NCBI RefSeq assembly: GCF_000735455.1 | Contig: NZ_JMPS01000007.1 | Span: forward strand, 26,691 to 90,690 | DNA: 64,000 bases | DNA from: Yokenella regensburgei ATCC 49455 | GTDB lineage: Bacteria > Pseudomonadota > Gammaproteobacteria > Enterobacterales > Enterobacteriaceae | Direction: 5' to 3' | In this document: positions 21,739 to 32,424 of the stretch, piece after piece | How positions within the stretch are numbered: position 1 is the stretch's first letter | Layout: every line of letters begins with the position of its first letter | Program-made: the position numbers and the translations under genes | Notes under the pieces: generated by a model | Databases searched by the model: none | The model's input: the letters and a program-made list of their open reading frames with translations, nothing else | Told to the model about the DNA's origin: nothing

Positions 21739-22625
21739 GCTTGTCCTCCCAGCGTATTATCCAGAATAGTGACGAAGTTCATCGCCGAAAGCGTCGCACC
21801 GTAGAACCACACCGCCGGGGCCGTCCGGAAACGTTGCTGACGCACAAACGGCATCGCCTGCCACAGCGGCGTGGCCTGCAGTTTTTGCATCGCCAGGGTG
21901 TTACCGTGTTCAAAGCAGATGACGTCAACATCCTTGAATTCGCCCAGCCTGTCGATCCCCACCACCTGGCTACCCCAGAAGTTGGTTTTCCCCTGCCAGG
22001 CATTCACAATTCCATAGTCATCGAGGATCGGCTGAAACAGGCTATTCGGGCCAAACACCAGCATATGGCGGGCATCGAGCTGGCTCAGCATCAGCAGCGG
22101 ACGGCCGCCGCGCCTGGCAAAGCGTGGTTTGTGCCGGGCAATAAAGTGGTCGTATTCGTCGAGATGACGGCGCCCTGCCGCTTCCAGCCCCAGCAGCTGC
22201 GACATCTCAACCAGCGATTTTCGCGCCATCGCCAACGGGCTTTTTCCATCGCTGAAAGTAAAGCCGCGCCCCGGTGCAATCTTCATGAGCTTCTCCGGCG
22301 ACGGGCCGTAGCCTGACGACCACACCATGTAAGAAGGCTTCATTTCGGTAAGCAGTTCAAGGTTCGGCTCGGTACGCAGACCGACATCAATCACCGTGTC
22401 TGGCAAAACAGGCTCGTTAACCCAGCGCTGATAGTTGGGAATATCCGCCACGCCGTAAGGCGTGACGCCCAGTGCCAGCAGCAGTTCCGTCGGCAGCCAC
22501 TCGAGCGCGACAATGCGTCGAGGGTCAATAGCCGCCGCCTGTGCCGGAGCTATTTTCAGCAGCAGCGGCGACAGCGCCATTGCCGTCAGCAGGCGCCGGC
22601 GGCTAATCATCAGAGAATTATTCAT
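21735..22625 (-). CDS. fhuD: ferrichrome periplasmic binding protein FhuD
   Basis: Binds iron-hydroxamate complexes in the periplasm and hands them to FhuBC. The 296 residues equal the E. coli protein. The N terminus has a twin-arginine-type motif (ISRRRLLTAM) followed by a hydrophobic stretch and a cleavage site near AQAAA. Two lobes linked by a long helix are expected; conserved segments include RIVALEWLPTELLLALGVTP and VWSSGYGPSPE. It overlaps both fhuC and fhuB by a few bases, so the three transport genes form one tightly coupled unit. Confidence 0.97.
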   Translation of the reverse strand: MNNSLMISRRRLLTAMALSPLLLKIAPAQAAAIDPRRIVALEWLPTELLLALGVTPYGVADIPNYQRWVNEPVLPDTVIDVGLRTEPNLELLTEMKPSYMVWSSGYGPSPEKLMKIAPGRGFTFSDGKSPLAMARKSLVEMSQLLGLEAAGRRHLDEYDHFIARHKPRFARRGGRPLLMLSQLDARHMLVFGPNSLFQPILDDYGIVNAWQGKTNFWGSQVVGIDRLGEFKDVDVICFEHGNTLAMQKLQATPLWQAMPFVRQQRFRTAPAVWFYGATLSAMNFVTILDNTLGGQA

Positions 22626-23422
22626 CAGTAGACAAAACTTACCGGCGCAGCCCCTGCCGGATGCGGCAGGATCCCCATCGGAATACCGTAGATTTGCTCC
22701 AGCGTTTCGCCACGCATCAGCGTTTCCGGGGTTCCCTGTGCAATCATTTCACCACCGCGCAGTGCCACCAGATAATCGCAGTAGCGAGCCGCCATATTGA
22801 TATCGTGCAGCACCGCGATAACCGTCAGGCCACGCTGCTGGCTCAGGCGATGCACCAGCGCCAGTACATCCACCTGATGGGCGATATCGAGCGCGGAGGT
22901 CGGTTCATCCAACAGCAGGCAGCGAGTATCCTGGGCGACCAGCATGGCAATCCATGCGCGCTGACGTTCGCCACCGGAGAGGCTGTCGACCAGGCGATGC
23001 GCCAGAGGCTTCAAACCAACCAGGCTAATCGCCTCTTCCACTTTCTCACGGTCGGCGGCACCAAAGCGCCCCAGCGCACCGTGCCACGGATAGCGCCCAA
23101 TCGCCACCAGTTCGCGCACCGTCATCCCTTCCGCCATCGGCAACTGCTGCGGCAGGTAGGCGACCTTGCGAGCGAAGGACTTGCTGTTCCAGCTCTCCAG
23201 CGGCTGCCCGTCGAGCAGAATATCGCCCTGCGATGGCGGCTGATGGCGGCCAAGCATTTTAAGCAGTGTGGATTTACCGGAACCGTTATGACCGATAAGC
23301 CCGGTCACTTTGCCCGCAGGAAAAGTCAGAGAGAGGGGATGCAGCAGCGTCCGGCCAGGGACATGAAAAGCGACGTTGCTAAGCGAAAAGGTAGTATCGG
23401 ATTGCGTGATGTTTTCCTGCAT
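22625..23422 (-). CDS. fhuC: ferrichrome ABC transporter ATP-binding protein FhuC
   Basis: ATPase that powers hydroxamate siderophore import through FhuB. The ATG at 23422 gives 265 residues, as in E. coli. Walker A GHNGSGKST is at residues 44-52; the signature LSGGERQ and Walker B CLLLDEPTSALD follow, and the switch histidine is in AVLHDINMA. It overlaps fhuD by one base. A terminator-like hairpin between fhuA and this gene would reduce its expression relative to the receptor. Confidence 0.97.
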   Translation of the reverse strand: MQENITQSDTTFSLSNVAFHVPGRTLLHPLSLTFPAGKVTGLIGHNGSGKSTLLKMLGRHQPPSQGDILLDGQPLESWNSKSFARKVAYLPQQLPMAEGMTVRELVAIGRYPWHGALGRFGAADREKVEEAISLVGLKPLAHRLVDSLSGGERQRAWIAMLVAQDTRCLLLDEPTSALDIAHQVDVLALVHRLSQQRGLTVIAVLHDINMAARYCDYLVALRGGEMIAQGTPETLMRGETLEQIYGIPMGILPHPAGAAPVSFVY

Positions 23423-23436
23423 AGCGACCAACGTGT

Positions 23437-23461
23437 AAAAAAGGCGCGGCAAGCCGCGCCT
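23437..23461 (-). terminator. terminator-like hairpin between fhuA and fhuC
   Basis: On the minus strand AGGCGCGGC pairs with GCCGCGCCT across a two-base centre, followed by a T-run of six. It begins about 10 bases after the fhuA stop codon and ends 15 bases before the fhuC start, inside an otherwise continuous operon, which suggests attenuation of the downstream transport genes. Confidence 0.85.
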
Positions 23462-23470
23462 GAAAATGGT

Positions 23471-25672
23471 TTAGAAGCGGAAGGTTGCTGTCGCAACGAC
23501 CTGACGTTCTGCGCCCCAGTAGCATGCATACTCGCTGTAGCAGCTGGAAACGTATTCGCGGTTAAACAGGTTATTGACGTTCACACCCACCGATGAACCA
23601 GGCAGTCCGAAGCGTGCCAGATCATATTTCACCGTCGCATCGACAACCGCATAGCTGGCAACGTTGAAGGACTGATTTTTCTTCACTGGATCATTTTGGT
23701 AATAGCTTACCGTCGAGCCAATATAACGCGCTCCTGCCCCGAGCGTTAAACCGCTCAACGCCGTTTCGTGGAAGGTGTAGTCAGCCCACAGAGAGGCCAT
23801 GTTGCGCGGCACTTCCGCCGGGCGCTTACCTTCAAATACCGTGTCGTTGGTATATTTAGCATCGGTAAACGTATAGGCCGCCGTCAGGTTGATATTGGCG
23901 TTTACTGCCGCCTTGGCTTCCAGTTCAAATCCGCGAGAACGAATTTCCCCGGTCTGGATACTGAAGCCCGGATTGTTCGGGTCAGCCGTCAGGTTTTTAT
24001 CTTTGGTCAGCTGGTAGACCGCTGCGGTAACCACCACAGGCATGTCTTTCGGTACGTATTTCACGCCCGTTTCATACTGTTCGCCATGGGAAGGATCGAA
24101 CGGTTTACCGCCCGCACTCGAACCAGAAACCGGCTCAAACGACTGGCTGTAGCTGAAGTAAGGTGAAACACCGTTATCGAACACATAGTTCAGACCGCCA
24201 CGCCAGGTGAACTGCTGATCGTGGTTTTCTGCCATCGAGTTCGAAGAGCGGGTCAGCGTAGAGGTGGTGGCGTAATCGTAACGACCGCCTAATGTCAGCA
24301 CCCATTTGTCCCATTCAGCCTGATCCTGAGCATACAGACCAGTCTGCTCCATACGGTTCAGCACCGCATACGGGAACGTGACGTTAATGTTCGGATTATT
24401 GTATTGCGGGTTCTGCATGGAGATAGGATCAGCAGAGCCGTATTCCGCGTTTATGTCATTACGCATACGCGAGTAATCAACCCCGGTCAGCAGGGTATGA
24501 TCGACCGGACCCGTCGCAAACCTGGACTGCAGTTGAGTATCAACGGTAAACGTATTGAGGTTTTCATCAGAACGTACGTACTGACGATTAATCATTCCCG
24601 GGGCCTGATAACCGTATCCATAAACGGAGCGATAGAGCGTGTGAACCTGAGCGTAACGCAGGTTCTGGCGCACGGTGAAGGTGTCATCAAACTGGTGGGC
24701 AAAGCTGTAGCCAACCATCTGCTGGCGGCGGGACATTTTGTTATCCGGATCGCCTTCGTTGAAGTCGGTCGGCAGTTTGTGCTGATTACCGTTAGCGTCC
24801 GTGTATGGCACGACGGTCCCTTCACGCGGCAGCCAGCCGTAGTAGCCCGCATCCGGATCGCTCTGGAAGTTGCTCAGGAAGGTAAAGTCGGTTTTATCAT
24901 CCGGGCGCCAGCTGAAAGAGGGTGCAATCGCGTAGCGTGTAGATTTCGCCATCTGCTGCTGGGCATCCTGGCTGCTACCTAACCCGGTCAGGCGGTAGGA
25001 CCACACACCGGCATCATCAATCGCATCACTGAAGTCAAAACCCGTTTGCCACAGGTTATTGGTGCCCATTTTGAACTGCACTTCTTTCAGCGGTTCGGTG
25101 GTCGGGCGTTTGCTGACCATCGAAACAATCCCACCCGGGTTGCTGTTACCGTACAGTACCGATACCGGTCCACGCATCACTTCGACGCGCTCGAGGAAGT
25201 AAGGATCCATCGACACTTCAGAGTAGTTATTACCCTGCAGTTTCATACCATCAAGATACTGGTTGGTGTTTACGGTTGAAGAGGTCGTAAAACCACGAAT
25301 GGTGACCACATCATAGGTGGTGGAGCTACCGCGCGTTGAGAATACGCCCGGTGTATAAGCGATCGCCTCTTTCACCGTCGTTGGCTGCTTCATATCCATC
25401 TCTTCCCGCGTGACGACGGAAACAGACTGCGGTGTTTTTTCGATTGGGGTATCGGTTTTTGTCGCGGTAGCGGTGCGTTTCGCGGCGATGGTTGGGGATG
25501 GACCCCAGGCACTTTCCTGTGCGGCCGGTGCGGCGGTGACGGTGATGGTTTCTTCTTTCGGTTTGTCAGCCGCCTGCGCATAGACAGACATGCCGCTAAC
25601 CGCTGTAGCTACAACGACTGCGATTTTACGCAGCGCAATGTTGCCTGGCTGAGCAGTTTTAGGACGCGCCAT
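23471..25672 (-). CDS. fhuA: TonB-dependent ferrichrome outer-membrane receptor FhuA
   Basis: Outer-membrane beta-barrel with a plug domain that imports ferrichrome-iron with TonB energy; in E. coli it is also receptor for phages T1, T5 and phi80 and colicin M. The ATG at 25672 gives 733 residues (E. coli 747), with a signal peptide ending near VYAQA and a TonB box ETITVTA at residues 41-47. The plug segment RGFTTSSTVNTNQYLDGMKL and a C-terminal Phe are as expected for the family. The shorter length lies probably in extracellular loops, so phage specificity may differ. A Fur box precedes it. Confidence 0.95.
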   Translation of the reverse strand: MARPKTAQPGNIALRKIAVVVATAVSGMSVYAQAADKPKEETITVTAAPAAQESAWGPSPTIAAKRTATATKTDTPIEKTPQSVSVVTREEMDMKQPTTVKEAIAYTPGVFSTRGSSTTYDVVTIRGFTTSSTVNTNQYLDGMKLQGNNYSEVSMDPYFLERVEVMRGPVSVLYGNSNPGGIVSMVSKRPTTEPLKEVQFKMGTNNLWQTGFDFSDAIDDAGVWSYRLTGLGSSQDAQQQMAKSTRYAIAPSFSWRPDDKTDFTFLSNFQSDPDAGYYGWLPREGTVVPYTDANGNQHKLPTDFNEGDPDNKMSRRQQMVGYSFAHQFDDTFTVRQNLRYAQVHTLYRSVYGYGYQAPGMINRQYVRSDENLNTFTVDTQLQSRFATGPVDHTLLTGVDYSRMRNDINAEYGSADPISMQNPQYNNPNINVTFPYAVLNRMEQTGLYAQDQAEWDKWVLTLGGRYDYATTSTLTRSSNSMAENHDQQFTWRGGLNYVFDNGVSPYFSYSQSFEPVSGSSAGGKPFDPSHGEQYETGVKYVPKDMPVVVTAAVYQLTKDKNLTADPNNPGFSIQTGEIRSRGFELEAKAAVNANINLTAAYTFTDAKYTNDTVFEGKRPAEVPRNMASLWADYTFHETALSGLTLGAGARYIGSTVSYYQNDPVKKNQSFNVASYAVVDATVKYDLARFGLPGSSVGVNVNNLFNREYVSSCYSEYACYWGAERQVVATATFRF

Positions 25673-25696
25673 TTCAGTTCTCTGATGTAATGGTGA

Positions 25697-25727
25697 ATGA
25701 TAACGTAAACGATAATTATTATTATGA
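25697..25727 (-). promoter_or_regulatory. Fur box upstream of fhuA
   Basis: The AT-rich stretch reads TAATAATAATTATCG then TTTACGTTATCATT on the minus strand and contains overlapping Fur-type GATAAT hexamers, as in the E. coli fhuA promoter. It predicts iron repression of fhuACDB. Confidence 0.75.
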
Positions 25728-25848
25728 CCGCAGCATAATAGGCGAAACGCCGAAGGCATAGCAAGCGGAATGCGCCCCTACCAAATCTAAGGGCATAAAA
25801 AATAACCGGAGTGTTGTTATGGAGTTAGAGGAAGGTTAAGAAGAGGAT

Positions 25849-25870
25849 CTCTCGCCCCGAAGGGCGAGAG
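25849..25870 (-). terminator. hairpin downstream of mrcB
   Basis: CTCTCGCCC pairs with GGGCGAGAG around a CGAA/TTCG tetraloop 24 bases beyond the mrcB stop; the following tract ATCCTCTTCTT is only weakly T-rich. Confidence 0.7.
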
Positions 25871-25893
25871 GAGTGACTGCGGAATATGCAGAC

Positions 25894-28422
25894 TTAGTTA
25901 CTGCCGAACATATCCTTGATCCAGCCCGCTACGCCATCGCTTTTATCCTGCTGCTGAGGCTGCTGCTGCGGCTGTTGCTGCTGTTGTTGCGGCTGAGAGG
26001 ACGGCTCAAACGGGTTGCCGTTCTGCGGCTGTGGTTGACTTTGCTGGCAAAGCTGGTCCGGATCCGTGGTCCAGACCGGCAGCATACGAGTACCGCCACC
26101 GCCGCAAACAAAGTTGCCGTTATCGTCAACGCCCATGCTGGCAATATCTTCCGGCGGCGTCAGATCCAGCGGGATCGGTGACTCGTTGGACAGATAGCGC
26201 TGGTAGATAGACATCGCACCGCTGGCACCGTAGAGCTTCGTCGGCTGGTTGTTGTCACGACCAACCCAGGTGATCACCACTTCACGGCCGTCGATGCCGG
26301 CAAACCAGGTATCGACGTTGTTGTTGGTGGTCCCGGTTTTCCCTGCCAGATGCAGGTTCGGGTACTTAGCGCCAAGCTGACGCCCGGTACCGCGCTGAAC
26401 CACCTGCTGCATGGTCCACAGCGTCATATACGCCGCCTGCGCAGGTACCGCACGCTCCGCCTGCGGATAGCTCTGGTACAGCACCGTACCATCTTCGCCA
26501 ATCACCGAACGCAGAGCAGAAAGCGTTGCGCGGTTACCGCCGCTGGCAATGGTCTGGAACGCCTGCGCCACTTCAATCGGCGTCAGGTTAAGTGCCCCCA
26601 GCAGCATGGCCGGCACGGCATTCAGCTGATCCTTCGGCGCCCCCAGTTTCAACCAGGTATCGGTAACCGCCGGGAGACCCAGCGCCATCCCGAGGTTAAC
26701 GGTTGGCACGTTCATCGAACGGGTCAGCGCGTCCACCAGCATCACCTGACCGGTAAAGCGACGGTTATCGTTCTGTGGAGACCAGGTCTGACCGTTAGGC
26801 AGGCGAATATCCACCGGCGCATCGGCGATCCAGGTATTCAGACGATAGCGGTTCGGCTGGCTTAGCGCGGTAAGATAGGTCGCCGGTTTTGCCAGAGAAC
26901 CAATCGAACGACGCGCCTGCATGGCACGGTTGTAACCCGCAAACTGCGGTTCCGCACCACCAACCATCGCCCGAACCTCACCGCTAAAGCGGTCGACGAC
27001 CACCATCGCCGTCTCGAGATCGCTCAGCTTACGCTGTTTTTTCAGCTCCGGAATGCCGTCGGTTGCCGCTTTTTCTGCCGCATCCTGCGCGACCGAGTCG
27101 AAGGTGGTGAAGATCTTCACGCCGGAGAGATCTTTCACTTTATCGCCAAGCTTCGCCTGCAGCTCCTGGCGAACCATCTGCATAAAGGCTGGCTGTGGTG
27201 AGATAACCCCACCGCGCGGCTGCACGCCAAGCGGGCGGGCGCTGAGCATGTCGTACAGCTCCTGGTCAATCACCTTCTGCTGCTGCAGCAGGCGCAGTAC
27301 CAGGTTACGACGTTCGAGCGCCAGCTTCGGATTACGCCACGGGTTGTAAATTGATGCCCCTTTCACCATGCCCACCAGCAGCGCCTGCTGATCGAGGCTC
27401 AGCTCTTCCACCGGACGACCAAAGTAGTACAGGCTCGCCAGCGGGAAGCCGCGGATCTCGTTATCGCCACTCTGACCGAGGTACACCTCGTTCATATACA
27501 GCTCAAGGATCCGGTCTTTGCTGTAGCGGGCATCCATGATAACCGCCATGTACGCTTCGTTGGCCTTACGCCAGTAGGAGCGTTCACTGGAGAGGAACAG
27601 GTTCTTCACCAGCTGCTGCGTCAGGGTACTCGCCCCTTGCACCGTGCGCCCTGCGGTCACGTTCGCCAGCACCGCTCGCCCGATGGAGTACAGGCTGATA
27701 CCGTCGTGCTCATAGAAATGACGGTCTTCGGTGGCGATAAGCGTATCGACCAGCAGGTCCGGGAACCCGCTGCGCGGCACGAACAGGCGCTGCTCGCCGT
27801 TCGGCGAGGACATCATGGTTATCAATCGCGGATCGAGTCGGAAGAACCCGAACTGGCGGTTGTTATCCATGTTGGTGATACTTTCCAGATGATCGCTATC
27901 GAAGTCCAGACGCGCACGCACCTGCCCTTCTTTACTGTCCGGGAAGTCAAACGGACGGCGGATCATCTCAATGCTGTTAGCCTGCACCGTAAACTCGCCC
28001 GGGCGCGTCATCGCGCTCACCTGGCGGTACTGGGAGGCCGTCAGCAGACGCACCATCTCGTTTTTACTGACCGGCATATCCGGCTCGAGGTTAACCATGC
28101 GGCCATATACGGCGGCAGGTAACTGCCACACTTTACCGTCAATACGGCTACGAATTTTCTGGTCGAGGTAAACACCGTAAATGGCGATAAGCACCGCAAA
28201 GACGATGCCAAGCTTCACCAGGAACCAGAACCATCCGCGCTTACCACGAGGCTTACGCCCTTTGCCTTTCCCCTTACGCGGCATCGGCTCTTCATCCTCA
28301 TCGTCATCATCGTACTCGTCGTCATACTCTTCATCTCTGAGCCGACGACGGCTTATCTTTTGTTTCGCCGGACGTGAAGGTTTTCCTTTCCGTCCAATCG
28401 GCTCGCGGTCATTCCCCGCCAT
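25894..28422 (-). CDS. mrcB: penicillin-binding protein 1B, bifunctional peptidoglycan synthase
   Basis: Class A PBP that polymerises and cross-links lipid II on the periplasmic face of the inner membrane. The ATG at 28422 gives 842 residues (E. coli 844). Order of parts: a charged cytosolic tail with acidic runs, one membrane helix at about 62-85, a UB2H domain that binds the activator LpoB, a glycosyltransferase with the catalytic Glu in [12 protein letters not shown], and a transpeptidase with the SxxK serine in GSLAKP and a KTGTT triad. The C terminus has a Q/P-rich tract. A Met in EEPMPRKG offers the internal start of the short form known in E. coli. Confidence 0.97.
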   Translation of the reverse strand: MAGNDREPIGRKGKPSRPAKQKISRRRLRDEEYDDEYDDDDEDEEPMPRKGKGKGRKPRGKRGWFWFLVKLGIVFAVLIAIYGVYLDQKIRSRIDGKVWQLPAAVYGRMVNLEPDMPVSKNEMVRLLTASQYRQVSAMTRPGEFTVQANSIEMIRRPFDFPDSKEGQVRARLDFDSDHLESITNMDNNRQFGFFRLDPRLITMMSSPNGEQRLFVPRSGFPDLLVDTLIATEDRHFYEHDGISLYSIGRAVLANVTAGRTVQGASTLTQQLVKNLFLSSERSYWRKANEAYMAVIMDARYSKDRILELYMNEVYLGQSGDNEIRGFPLASLYYFGRPVEELSLDQQALLVGMVKGASIYNPWRNPKLALERRNLVLRLLQQQKVIDQELYDMLSARPLGVQPRGGVISPQPAFMQMVRQELQAKLGDKVKDLSGVKIFTTFDSVAQDAAEKAATDGIPELKKQRKLSDLETAMVVVDRFSGEVRAMVGGAEPQFAGYNRAMQARRSIGSLAKPATYLTALSQPNRYRLNTWIADAPVDIRLPNGQTWSPQNDNRRFTGQVMLVDALTRSMNVPTVNLGMALGLPAVTDTWLKLGAPKDQLNAVPAMLLGALNLTPIEVAQAFQTIASGGNRATLSALRSVIGEDGTVLYQSYPQAERAVPAQAAYMTLWTMQQVVQRGTGRQLGAKYPNLHLAGKTGTTNNNVDTWFAGIDGREVVITWVGRDNNQPTKLYGASGAMSIYQRYLSNESPIPLDLTPPEDIASMGVDDNGNFVCGGGGTRMLPVWTTDPDQLCQQSQPQPQNGNPFEPSSQPQQQQQQPQQQPQQQDKSDGVAGWIKDMFGSN

Positions 28423-28509
28423 GCTTTTTCTCCGCATTTTCCAGGCATAACCGCCTGATTCTCATCTCTTTCATTTCGGCGAACCAGAAGAAATCTCTCA
28501 ATTTTTCGC

Positions 28510-30939
28510 CTATGAATATTTCTTTGTGCGCCGGGTGGGCGCAGTATTTGCAGGATCGTCGGGCCATACATGCTTCGGGTAACGACCTTTCATCTCTTTC
28601 TGAACGTCGCGATAAGACCCTTTCCAGAACGCGCTGAGATCGCGGGTGACCTGCAGCGGACGCTGTGCCGGCGATAACAGCTCAAGCACCAGCGCCACAC
28701 GCCCCTCGGCTATCGTTGGGGTCGTGGCTTCACCAAACATTTCCTGCATGCGCACCGCCAGAGCCGGAGGATTATCCTCATGATAACGTATTACGATTCG
28801 GCTTCCGGTGGGCACAGTGTAATGCGTGGGAAGCGAAGTCACCAGCCGCTGACGTAAAGACCATGGCAGCAGATTATGTAACGCTTCATGAATATTCACC
28901 GCCTTAAGCGCCCGCAGCGAGTGAACCCCGGTCAGCTGCGGCAGAAGCCAGCGCTCAAGCGAAGCCAGTAACGACGCGTCGTCAACCGCAGGCCACTCCT
29001 CTTCCGGCAGCCATTTTGCCGCGTTCATCAAACGCAGACGGAATTGCTCTGCCTCCGGCGTCCAGTTCAGCACCGAGAGCCCTTTGTCGCGGATGCCGTT
29101 AAGCATCGCCTGGTGCAGCTCCTCTTCCGAAGGTTTTGCCAGCGCCTGAGTCTTCACGGTTAACTCACCAATTCGCAGGCGGCGCCAGGCTTTTAACGTA
29201 CCGCGCTCGTCGTCCCACTCAACGGTATCAGACTGGCTTAACAGCCACGGACAACGTGCGATCAGCACATCAACTTCTACCGGTAGCGCCTGCAGAATAC
29301 GGGCATCCGCCGACTGGCTGCCCTGCAGCAGCAGTGGCGCAATCAACCATTCATGGCGGCCCAGCGCGTCGTCGGCGTCGAGCATTGCCCCCATACCGTT
29401 TGCAAGCTGGTAACGACCTTCCTGCCCCCGACGACGGGCAATACGGTCGGGAAACGCCCGCGCCAGCAGTGCCGGAAGCAGCTCAATATCCGCCTCACCC
29501 GGCGATCCACCACGCCGTTTCGCGAGCTGCCGGGCGCGCTGCTGCCAGTTAGGCTGGTTGCGGGAAAAGGCATGAGCAAGATCCGTGCTGGCGTTTCGCG
29601 GCGGTTCTTCGAGGATCGCCACCGCCTTCGCCGCCGTGGCGATTTCATCGGCTCCCTCTGCCGCTACCAGCATCGCCGCCAGACGCGGATCGTTACCCTG
29701 CTCGGCCATCTTTCGGCCTTTCGCAGACAGACGTTCGCCTTCCAGCGCCTGTAGCTGCGCCAGCAGTCGGCGCGCCGCCGCAAGGTTGACCGCCGGAGGA
29801 AGATCGAGCCAGCTGAGCTGTGACGGTTCCTGACAGCCCCACTGTAAAAGCTCCAGCAGCAGCCCGGAGAGATCGCTTTGCAGGATCTCCGGCTCGCTTT
29901 GCGCCGCCGCCCGCTCGGCCTGCTCTTTGGCTATCAGGTGCAGACAAACACCCGGCTCCAGGCGCCCGGCACGCCCGGCGCGCTGGGTCATCGAAGCCTG
30001 GCTGATGCGCTGCGTGACCAGCCGCGTCAGCCCGGTGCGCACATCAAAACGTGCCACCCGTTCCTGCGCACTGTCGACAATCAGGCGAATACCTTCAATC
30101 GTCAGGCTGGTTTCCGCAATGTTGGTCGCCAGCACCACTTTACGCTTACCGGCAGGTGCAGGCAGAATCGCTTTCCGCTGCTCGCTGAGCGGCAAAGCAC
30201 CGTACAGCGGGCACAGTAATGTATCGTCGGCAATGCGTGAGGCGAGCTGTTCCTGCACGCGCAGAATTTCCCCTACTCCCGGTAAAAACAGCAGCAGAGA
30301 TCCGGATTCATGACGTAATAGTTCGGCCGTGGCGATAGCAATCGCCTCGTCGGCGCGCTGATGCGCCGCCAGTGGTTGATAGCGGCGCTCCACCGGGTAG
30401 CTTCGCCCCTCGGAGATAATGGTCGGCGCCTCTGGCAGCAGCTGCTGCAGACGATCGTTATCGAGCGTCGCCGACATGATGAGCAGCTTAAGCGTGTCCC
30501 GCAGCCCCTGCTGAACGTCGAGCAGCAGCGCCAGCGCGAGATCTGCCTGCAGGCTACGCTCGTGGAACTCATCGAGGATCACAAGCCCCACGCCGTTCAG
30601 CTCTGGATCGTGCTGCAACATGCGCGTCAGGATCCCCTCCGTTACCACTTCAAGGCGGGTATCCGGGCCAGTGCAGCTCTCGGCACGCATCCGGTAGCCG
30701 ATGGTTTGTCCGGTTTTTTCACCGAGCTGTTCTGCCAGCCGCTCCGCGACGTTACGCGCCGCCAGCCGACGTGGCTCAAGGAGGATAATTTTACCTTGAA
30801 TGTTGCCCTGAGCCAGAATTTGCAGCGGCAGCCACGTCGATTTCCCCGCGCCGGTGGGCGCGTTGAGCAAGACCTGCGGCGCATGACTCAGCGCCTGAAG
30901 AAGTTCGGGAAGGACTGTAGCAACCGGTAACAGGGACAC
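28510..30939 (-). CDS. hrpB: ATP-dependent helicase HrpB (DEAH box)
   Basis: DEAH-type RNA/DNA helicase homologue of unsettled cellular role. I choose a GTG start at 30939, which has a GGAG ribosome site seven bases upstream and gives 809 residues as in E. coli; ATG codons at 30972 and 30990 would extend it with non-family sequence. Walker A APTGAGKST is at about residues 27-35, DEFH is the helicase motif II variant, SAT and QRAGRAGR are motifs III and VI. The HrpB-specific C-terminal domain ends KHVWPDDPANTAPTRRTKK. It is divergent from thpR and precedes mrcB. Confidence 0.93.
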   Translation of the reverse strand: MSLLPVATVLPELLQALSHAPQVLLNAPTGAGKSTWLPLQILAQGNIQGKIILLEPRRLAARNVAERLAEQLGEKTGQTIGYRMRAESCTGPDTRLEVVTEGILTRMLQHDPELNGVGLVILDEFHERSLQADLALALLLDVQQGLRDTLKLLIMSATLDNDRLQQLLPEAPTIISEGRSYPVERRYQPLAAHQRADEAIAIATAELLRHESGSLLLFLPGVGEILRVQEQLASRIADDTLLCPLYGALPLSEQRKAILPAPAGKRKVVLATNIAETSLTIEGIRLIVDSAQERVARFDVRTGLTRLVTQRISQASMTQRAGRAGRLEPGVCLHLIAKEQAERAAAQSEPEILQSDLSGLLLELLQWGCQEPSQLSWLDLPPAVNLAAARRLLAQLQALEGERLSAKGRKMAEQGNDPRLAAMLVAAEGADEIATAAKAVAILEEPPRNASTDLAHAFSRNQPNWQQRARQLAKRRGGSPGEADIELLPALLARAFPDRIARRRGQEGRYQLANGMGAMLDADDALGRHEWLIAPLLLQGSQSADARILQALPVEVDVLIARCPWLLSQSDTVEWDDERGTLKAWRRLRIGELTVKTQALAKPSEEELHQAMLNGIRDKGLSVLNWTPEAEQFRLRLMNAAKWLPEEEWPAVDDASLLASLERWLLPQLTGVHSLRALKAVNIHEALHNLLPWSLRQRLVTSLPTHYTVPTGSRIVIRYHEDNPPALAVRMQEMFGEATTPTIAEGRVALVLELLSPAQRPLQVTRDLSAFWKGSYRDVQKEMKGRYPKHVWPDDPANTAPTRRTKKYS

Positions 30940-31012
30940 AAAACGCTCCGAAGAGTTAACATTCAGGGTCATGCATTGTAGCATCGCCATAAATGATTAC
31001 CGAGAAACCGAG

Positions 31013-31543
31013 ATGTCAGAGCCAAAACGGCTGTTCTTTGCCGTTGAAATACCGGGCAATATTCAACGACAGATTGTCCGCTGGCGCGCCGGGCAGTTTC
31101 CGCCCGAAGCCGGCCGCCCGATCGCGGCGGCAAATCTGCACATCACGCTGGCCTTTTTAGGTGAAGTGAGCGCGGAAAAGCAGCAGGCGCTCGCCGCAAT
31201 GGCCGGACGTATTCGCCAGCCCGGGTTTACCCTGCATCTTGACGATGCCGGACAGTGGCTACGATCCCGCGTGGTGTGGCTTGGCACCCGCCAGCCGCCC
31301 CGGGGATTGCTGCAGCTTGCCAGTATGCTTCGCGCCCAGGCGGCCCGCAGCGGTTGCTACCAAAGCCCGCAGCCATTTCACCCGCACCTTACTCTGCTGC
31401 GTGATGCAGGCCACGCGGTAAGCATTCCACCGCCGGGCTTTCACTGGCAGGTGCCGGTGAACGAGTTTGTGCTGTATGAATCGTCGTATTCACAAGGACG
31501 CACCCGTTACACCCCGCTTCAGCGCTGGACATTAACCGAATAA
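31013..31543 (+). CDS. thpR: RNA 2',3'-cyclic phosphodiesterase
   Basis: 2H-phosphoesterase superfamily enzyme (formerly LigT) that opens 2',3'-cyclic phosphates and can reversibly join certain tRNA half-molecules with a 2'-5' bond. The ATG at 31013 gives 176 residues as in E. coli. Both HxTx motifs are present: HITL at residues 43-46 and HLTL at 125-128. It is divergent from hrpB and lies 11 bases before sfsA on the same strand. Confidence 0.96.
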   Translation: MSEPKRLFFAVEIPGNIQRQIVRWRAGQFPPEAGRPIAAANLHITLAFLGEVSAEKQQALAAMAGRIRQPGFTLHLDDAGQWLRSRVVWLGTRQPPRGLLQLASMLRAQAARSGCYQSPQPFHPHLTLLRDAGHAVSIPPPGFHWQVPVNEFVLYESSYSQGRTRYTPLQRWTLTE

Positions 31544-31554
31544 CAGGACACGTG

Positions 31555-32259
31555 ATGCAATTTTCGCCCCCATTACAATCCGCTACGCTCATCAAACGCT
31601 ATAAACGCTTTCTTGCCGACGTGATGACGCCAGCGGGCGAAACCCTCACCCTGCACTGCCCCAATACCGGTGCAATGACCGGTTGCGCTACGCCGGGAGA
31701 TACCGTCTGGTATTCCACATCAGATAATCCTAAACGCAAATATGCGCATACATGGGAAATAACGCAGACCCAGCAAGGCGCCTTTATTTGTGTTAATACT
31801 TTACGCGCCAATATGTTAGTGAAAGAAGCATTACAGAATGATGTCATTGCTCCGCTCACAGGATATAGCGTGCTGAAAAGCGAAGTAAAATATGGCGAAG
31901 AACGAAGTCGAATTGATTTTTTGCTACAGGCAGATGACGGTCGTAACTGCTATATTGAAGTGAAATCGGTAACGTTGGCGGAAAATGAGTACGGTTATTT
32001 CCCGGACGCGGTGACTGAAAGGGGTCAAAAGCATCTTCGGGAGCTCATGAGCGTGGTAGCCGCAGGCGATCGCGCTGTGGTTTTTTTTGCAGTGCTTCAC
32101 TCGGCCATTACCTGTTTTTCACCTGCGCGCCACATCGATGCGAAATACGCGCAATTGTTGAATGAGGCAAAAAACAAAGGGGTTGAAATTCTGGCATTTA
32201 AAGCGGAACTTTCTGCCGATATGATGACTCTCAATGAGCCTATACCCGTCGTGTTATAA
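31555..32259 (+). CDS. sfsA: DNA/RNA nuclease SfsA
   Basis: Named in E. coli for stimulating sugar fermentation genes when overproduced; the family is related to restriction-endonuclease-like folds with a nuclease role suggested for homologues. The ATG at 31555 gives 234 residues as in E. coli; the GTG one codon earlier is less likely. Conserved segments are [12 protein letters not shown] near the N terminus and [11 protein letters not shown], an Asp/Glu-x-Lys-type block consistent with a nuclease site, plus [11 protein letters not shown]. It lies between thpR and dksA. Part of the coding region is more AT-rich than neighbours, but the protein is conventional. Confidence 0.93.
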   Translation: MQFSPPLQSATLIKRYKRFLADVMTPAGETLTLHCPNTGAMTGCATPGDTVWYSTSDNPKRKYAHTWEITQTQQGAFICVNTLRANMLVKEALQNDVIAPLTGYSVLKSEVKYGEERSRIDFLLQADDGRNCYIEVKSVTLAENEYGYFPDAVTERGQKHLRELMSVVAAGDRAVVFFAVLHSAITCFSPARHIDAKYAQLLNEAKNKGVEILAFKAELSADMMTLNEPIPVVL

Positions 32260-32424
32260 CGACGAACAATAAGTGTGCTGGTCGCGTGCGCAAATACGCT
32301 TTTCCTCACAGGGTTGTCAAGTGTAACGTTTAGATAATTGCTATCCGGAAAAGCATCTGCTATTTATAGCGGCCTGATTTTTCCCCCACCTGGGGATCGA
32401 TAGTGCGTGTTAAGGAGAAGCAAC

